Shown: one piece after another, positions 15,516 through 19,987 of the stretch
Layout of the letters: each line of letters starts with the position of its first letter
How positions within the stretch are numbered: position 1 is the stretch's first letter
Source of the DNA: an uncultured Clostridia bacterium
GTDB taxonomy: Bacteria > Bacillota > Clostridia > Oscillospirales > CAG-272
Direction: 5' to 3'
Assembly: GCA_937884385.1 (NCBI GenBank)
Contig: CALGCW010000288.1
Location: 1 to 19,987, forward strand
DNA length: 19,987 bases
Made by a program: the position numbers and the translations under genes
The notes under the pieces: generated by a model
Seen by the model: the letters and a program-made list of their open reading frames with translations, nothing else
The model's database searches: none
Told to the model about the DNA's origin: nothing

Positions 15516-18500
15516 CTAAATATACCAAAATGATCTGATTAGGCCGTTTGTATTGAAAAACCCTCCGGGTGCTCCTGAGATTCTAATAACACCATCTCTA
15601 ACCAGTTTACCCAAATGAGATTTATTGATAAAAAAGTCATGCGCTTGTTTTGAGTAGTTAACAATATTTTTAGCAACCGCTTTTTGGTTTTCTTTAATTA
15701 CATGCTTGGTGTAATGATCTACCATTTGTCTATAGGCAGACTTGTTGCCTGTGTTTGCCCATAATTTGGAGGCATTGTATACCTGTACACCACTTGTTAT
15801 AGCACCAGTTATACCACCAACAATTGCACCGGACATAAATCCGTGTGCGGCTCCTTCTGCAAATCCAGACCAAAAACTCTCTCCTTCAATGGATGAAGAT
15901 ATTCCGCTTATAATACCGTTAAAAGCCGCACCGGAGACTGCGCCTATAACAGCACCTTTTAAAGCACCTGCTAAAATAAATCCTGCCACTCCACCTGCAG
16001 CACCACCAGTAGCAATTGTAGCAATCGCTAATCCACCAATGACAATGCCACCAATCAGCCACATTGCCCATTCTGGCATATTTCCGCTCGGATCAACAAA
16101 GTTAACCGGATCATTACCACAATAACAGTAAAGGTTAAGTCCATTTACGGATTCTGTATCGAGGTAAGCTGTATCATCAGGAGAAATAAATCTTCTCCAC
16201 TCGGGGTTATAATACCTTGCATTAAGATAGTAGAGGTTCGTCTCTCTATCGAGGTAATATCCTCTGTATCTTATGGGGTTGATTCGTGATATTTCATTAT
16301 TAGCACCCTGCTTGATAGTACAGTTTCCGTATGCATCATATGCATATTCCGTCACAAGCTCGCCGTTTGCCTTGTAGATACCAACAACGTCACCCTGAAG
16401 ATTTCTGCGGTAATAATACGTACCTTGGAGCGTACCATTAACATAATGAATAATACCAATGACACCGCTTTCATCGTACAGATAAACAAGCTCTCTTGTG
16501 GCAGAGCTTCCACCCGTATATGTGAATCTTTCAGAAATAAGCTCACGTATCAATCTACCACTATGGTCATAATCATACGTTGTATCGTAAGTATAAGAAT
16601 AGTCACTCGTGCTCGCAGGGTTTACATCATAGATATAATTCTTTGATATTCTCTGACCAAAAGCATTATACGTAAACCGACAATCCTCATAAAGAGTACC
16701 CGGCTGTGACATAGAACCGCGATAGATTCGTGATAACTTATCCTTATTCCAAGCATAACTATGATATCCATTCGCAATAGGACGACCTAGCGTATCATAT
16801 AGAATGGAATCACCGTTATATGCCGTGAGTCTGTCAGGATAAGATGTATTTCCATACGTAAACGTAGTAGTGGTCGCCGTTCCGCCAAAAGGTGTCGTCG
16901 TCACACTCAAAAGATTTCCAATTTCATTATACTCATATTCAATAGTTTTGTCAAGAACGTTGTTTACTTCCTTTTCAAGCTGACCGTATTGGTCGTAGGT
17001 ATATTCTATGGTCTTACCACCGAACGTGATCGTCTTTATCCTACCCACGGGATCATAGGCATATGTCGTACTGCCGAGCTGTGTATTACCGTATTTGTCA
17101 ACTAATGTAGTCGGTCTTGTGCGGGTATATGAGATGTTTTTGCTGAACGTTTGACCGTCTATATTATGTGTTTTTTTATTAATACGGTTGAAATCATCGT
17201 AGACGTTTTCAGTAACGCAGCCTTTTGCGCTTGCTACACCGTTTATAGATTCTCCGGCTGAAAATGTGTATTTTTTTATCTTATTGTCCGCCGTAGGGTC
17301 GGTATCGGGCTTGAAATACTCAATGCTGTCGGATACAAATCGAGTGTTATTATCAGTCCAAAAAGCTATTGTTTGCAATCTGTCGATATTATCATAGGTA
17401 ATAAGACTCACATTATCAACGGCCTCATAATCATCGCTATCACCGCAAGTGACCCTATCGAGCAATCCATCCTCGTTATACTCATATCGAGTAGTATTTC
17501 CTGTAATAAGGTCTTTGCTCATTGCAAGCTTTGCACCCGAGCCGGAATATTTGGCTATGAGAGCGCCATCAATATCAAACTCAGGATCAATATCATAAGT
17601 ATTCTCCAACTCGCCCTCAACCTCTGTTAATCTGCCGTATTTGTCAAAGTGAGCAACCTTTGAATACAAAGCGCCCGAAATAGCAGGATATCCGCTTGTT
17701 ATCTTGTTTTCCTCGTTATGATTGTGTTCCTCAAATGCGGTGTCGTTCTTAGTAACGCTAATCAGCTTGCCTTTATCATATCCGAAGTCATATTCAAGCG
17801 TACCCGTAGACATAGAAGAAATGTAGCCGTTAGAATAACCGATATTATTGCTTCTGCCGTTGGTGAGATCATCAAACTTTATATTTGTGAGCGTTTTCAT
17901 ATCATCATCGTATACGTCCGTGACCTTTGAGCCGTCGGGATATTCAACGGATTTCACACCGCCCCAAGTTGTATCAAGATTGTATTTTGTCGTTGCCATA
18001 ACTGTATCATCGTCGGCAGGATCGATTTGCTCCACTGTGATACAACTATCCTCGTACGTAGTTTTATACGTATAAAGCCCAGCAACTGCTTCTATTGTCA
18101 CCAAGCCCTGTGTATTTCTTGTGTAGTTCGTCGTAATACCGTCCTTGATTGTACTGATCAGATCGAAATTGGAGTCATACACGTTAGTTGAGATAATACC
18201 GCCGTTTACACCACTGCTCTCGATTTTCATTCTATCCTCATTGTCACTCGTATAGAACGAAATGCGTTCCTCAGTGGCCTTGTTTTTGGTGTATGATACT
18301 TTTGCTATATTCAAATCACTCAAAGCGTACACGGTTCCGTTGCAATTAACGTTTGTAGTCTCAGAGCCGATGTTAATGATCTTTTTGCAGTTATTGCAGT
18401 ACAACTCACCCGTATTTTCGCCCCTTGCTTGGTTTGCGCGATATTTGATTATATCGGAAAGATAGATATTGTCATTATCAGCATCATATCCGGTATGTGT

Positions 18501-19987
18501 GAAAGCCGCATTCTGCATTGAAGTATAAGTAGAATTGCTGCTTCCGTCTATAACGAACATATCCTCCGAATATGGGACAAAACCATCCTTCGCTATCTCA
18601 GTGATATCCAAAACGGTTACTCTGAAATCTCTTGTGTTGACCTTTTCGTCAGAGAGAGCGCAAGTAATCGTCACTCCTGAATAACTCGATTTGAATTTGT
18701 ATGCAAAAAACGTCCATACTCCCTTTCTTGATATAGGTAGATCAAAATTCACATCCAATCCACCGTTATTTTCATCTCTGATGATCATTGGAATGCTCGT
18801 TTCGGTAGCGGTCTCTTCTAATTTCACCCATCCCGTTACAACGATATTTTTGATAGCCGAGCCTGTCGCAATGTTACTTACTGTCCAAGCATGAACGTTT
18901 CCTTGACCTACATACGAAGCAGATCCGTGATTCATTCTATAACCGTTGATGTAGGACATTACTATCGAGGCATCCTTACAACCGCCTTCCTTTTCAAGAT
19001 GAGCTATCTGGACACTCCCCGCATGATTTGACGTAGGAACGTTGCCTAAAAATGAGGGCCCGCCATTGATGATTTCGTATGCATACATGATCTTTCTATT
19101 CTTGCATTGCAATCTCGTCGTAACACCCTTATCGTCAGTCACATCTATCATCGTATTTGCAACGGTAGCAGTCACTGAATCATGAAAATGATATGTCACG
19201 CTCTTTCCGTTTTCATCGGTGATATCAATTGTTTTGTTTGACGTATCCGTCGTCACAGAAAGCGATTTTACAACGCTCGTCCCATCCTTCGCCTGAACGG
19301 AATAACCCGTGCTTCTATTGATAACGTACTCCACTTCCGAATAATGAGTGACAGTCGAGTCATCATTAGTAAAGTTAAAGGTTATCGTTGGGATGTTTTC
19401 CTCATTCTCTGCAGCATTTTCATCCGCTATATATGAAATAGAAGTCAAAATACTGCCGGAGTGATCTAATTTTACATATTTGTTACCATAGGTGATTTTG
19501 TCAAGATTGCTTCCAATATAGGAATAACTTAAATACTTGCTTCCATACTTATCGTATACCTCAATAAGCTTACCGCTTGAGCTGTACTCCTCTTTGCTGA
19601 AATCGGGATACTCAACAGTATAGATGTAATCGGTCATCGGAGCAGGAAAAAGGTCATCCTTGGGATTGGGATCAAAAGGAATAACTGTTATCTCTCTGAC
19701 CCTCATTATCCTCTGCGACTCATCATCAAAGGTATATACGCCACCGTTATTGAGAATAGTGACACTTTTGCCGTTTTCGTCGACAAACTCCGTGGGTGTG
19801 AAATCGGTAAATTTGATTTGCTTCTGCAAATTGAGCTTAAAGCCGTTCGCTATATTGAAAGCATTTTCACCACTGTTCGCAGAATTATATACAAGTGAAA
19901 GATTGACCGTATGGCGCACATCCCCAAACGAAAGTAGGGGTAGCTCGTGAATGTAATTGGCGTAGGGCAGATCGAGCTTTATCTGAC
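15516..19987 (-). CDS. Rhs/YD-repeat polymorphic toxin, module A (5' end outside window)
   Basis: About 1489 residues are visible and the frame runs open through the right edge, so the GTG at 19919 is an internal valine inside LPLLSFGDVRHTVNLSLVYN, not the start. Numbering from that GTG: an N-terminal YD-repeat-like region, a beta-rich insert at about 300-480 that resembles a carbohydrate-binding module, a CNNC pair near 505 with a later Cys, then classical YD repeats. The Rhs core ends with the class 1 signature (YLYDESGVIG, RYRGYYLDRETNLYYLNARYY, GLNLYCYCGNDPVNFVDPSG) near 1275. The tip (about 1279-1467) starts with a Gly/Ala-rich hydrophobic stretch. Its last 72 residues carry HYTKH, a Tyr-x3-Ala-containing helix and late Arg residues, reminiscent of BECR-fold RNase toxins. 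Family knowledge: such proteins form a shell around a tip delivered to neighbouring cells. The immunity gene follows after 28 nt. The nuclease call is inference; the Rhs call is firm. Confidence 0.93.
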   Translation of the reverse strand, partial: QIKLDLPYANYIHELPLLSFGDVRHTVNLSLVYNSANSGENAFNIANGFKLNLQKQIKFTDFTPTEFVDENGKSVTILNNGGVYTFDDESQRIMRVREITVIPFDPNPKDDLFPAPMTDYIYTVEYPDFSKEEYSSSGKLIEVYDKYGSKYLSYSYIGSNLDKITYGNKYVKLDHSGSILTSISYIADENAAENEENIPTITFNFTNDDSTVTHYSEVEYVINRSTGYSVQAKDGTSVVKSLSVTTDTSNKTIDITDENGKSVTYHFHDSVTATVANTMIDVTDDKGVTTRLQCKNRKIMYAYEIINGGPSFLGNVPTSNHAGSVQIAHLEKEGGCKDASIVMSYINGYRMNHGSASYVGQGNVHAWTVSNIATGSAIKNIVVTGWVKLEETATETSIPMIIRDENNGGLDVNFDLPISRKGVWTFFAYKFKSSYSGVTITCALSDEKVNTRDFRVTVLDITEIAKDGFVPYSEDMFVIDGSSNSTYTSMQNAAFTHTGYDADNDNIYLSDIIKYRANQARGENTGELYCNNCKKIINIGSETTNVNCNGTVYALSDLNIAKVSYTKNKATEERISFYTSDNEDRMKIESSGVNGGIISTNVYDSNFDLISTIKDGITTNYTRNTQGLVTIEAVAGLYTYKTTYEDSCITVEQIDPADDDTVMATTKYNLDTTWGGVKSVEYPDGSKVTDVYDDDMKTLTNIKFDDLTNGRSNNIGYSNGYISSMSTGTLEYDFGYDKGKLISVTKNDTAFEEHNHNEENKITSGYPAISGALYSKVAHFDKYGRLTEVEGELENTYDIDPEFDIDGALIAKYSGSGAKLAMSKDLITGNTTRYEYNEDGLLDRVTCGDSDDYEAVDNVSLITYDNIDRLQTIAFWTDNNTRFVSDSIEYFKPDTDPTADNKIKKYTFSAGESINGVASAKGCVTENVYDDFNRINKKTHNIDGQTFSKNISYTRTRPTTLVDKYGNTQLGSTTYAYDPVGRIKTITFGGKTIEYTYDQYGQLEKEVNNVLDKTIEYEYNEIGNLLSVTTTPFGGTATTTTFTYGNTSYPDRLTAYNGDSILYDTLGRPIANGYHSYAWNKDKLSRIYRGSMSQPGTLYEDCRFTYNAFGQRISKNYIYDVNPASTSDYSYTYDTTYDYDHSGRLIRELISERFTYTGGSSATRELVYLYDESGVIGIIHYVNGTLQGTYYYRRNLQGDVVGIYKANGELVTEYAYDAYGNCTIKQGANNEISRINPIRYRGYYLDRETNLYYLNARYYNPEWRRFISPDDTAYLDTESVNGLNLYCYCGNDPVNFVDPSGNMPEWAMWLIGGIVIGGLAIATIATGGAAGGVAGFILAGALKGAVIGAVSGAAFNGIISGISSSIEGESFWSGFAEGAAHGFMSGAIVGGITGAITSGVQVYNASKLWANTGNKSAYRQMVDHYTKHVIKENQKAVAKNIVNYSKQAHDFFINKSHLGKLVRDGVIRISGAPGGFFNTNGLIRSFWYI
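16926..16954 (-). promoter_or_regulatory. Intragenic consensus sigma-A promoter, module A core
   Basis: TTGACA (16954-16949), 17-bp spacer, TATAAT (16931-16926), read on the minus strand within codons for LDKTIEYEYN. Perfect match to both boxes and the optimal spacing. It would drive the last third of the rhs gene and the immunity gene. Function is inferred, since the codons themselves favour the motif. Confidence 0.5.

Noticed and set aside
19919..19919. GTG as the start codon of the module A rhs gene
   Set aside because: The frame continues upstream to the window edge with clear Rhs sequence (ANYIHELPLLSFGDV), so this is an internal Val and the gene is cut by the window.

Overview
The window is almost entirely one kind of locus: an Rhs/YD-repeat polymorphic-toxin gene followed by a long tandem array of displaced ("orphan") Rhs C-terminal tips, each with its own immunity-type gene. 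Every supported gene is on the minus strand, so the locus reads from right (19987) to left (1). The low G+C, strong GGAGG-type ribosome binding sites, lipoproteins with lipoboxes, and no sign of an outer membrane or type VI system suggest an uncultured Clostridia-like Firmicute, perhaps from the gut. That assignment is inference.

Layout in transcription order. Module A (19987-15194) is a long, intact rhs gene whose 5' end lies outside the window, with a putative nuclease-like tip and a 97-aa immunity gene. A scrap of unrelated decayed sequence follows (about 15081-14763). Module B (about 14725-12052) is an rhs fragment ending in a clear GIY-YIG nuclease tip, with an Imm26-like immunity gene. 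Module C (12051-10565) has a hydrophobic pore-like tip and a two-helix membrane immunity protein. Module D (about 10495-9143) is a frameshifted rhs remnant whose toxin is deleted, leaving two lipoprotein genes. Module E (about 9079-7187) has a short tip and a leucine-rich-repeat lipoprotein. Module F (about 7142-3651) is the longest displaced fragment, with a glycine-rich hydrophobic tip and a membrane immunity protein. Module G (about 3610-1698) has a glycine-rich tip and a lipoprotein. Module H (about 1657 to beyond position 1) is a further rhs fragment whose tip lies outside the window.

The rhs cores fall into two sequence classes. A-D share a class 1 ending (YLYDESG; NGLNLYCYCGNDPVN) and E-H a class 2 ending (YIYGQDGVVGYEENG; NGLNLYAYCKNNPV). 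The class 2 parent gene is not in the window. In six of the eight modules (A and C-G) a hairpin follows the immunity gene or genes. For C-G, rhs homology resumes 8-30 nt further on, at a different point of the core each time and without a start codon. Immunity genes, by contrast, have good ribosome binding sites.

The array fits the known model in which a newly acquired tip/immunity pair recombines onto the rhs core and pushes older pairs downstream, where they serve as silent tips and sources of immunity. A less expected signal is a consensus-like sigma-A promoter (TTGACA, 17-bp spacer, TATAAT) embedded in the coding sequence at the same core position in both classes. It is perfect in A, B, D and G and one base off in F and H. 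Fragments D and G begin almost exactly at its -35 box, so it could drive expression of displaced tips and immunity genes. Six of the eight immunity-position genes encode lipoproteins or membrane proteins, suggesting that most of these toxins act at the cell envelope.
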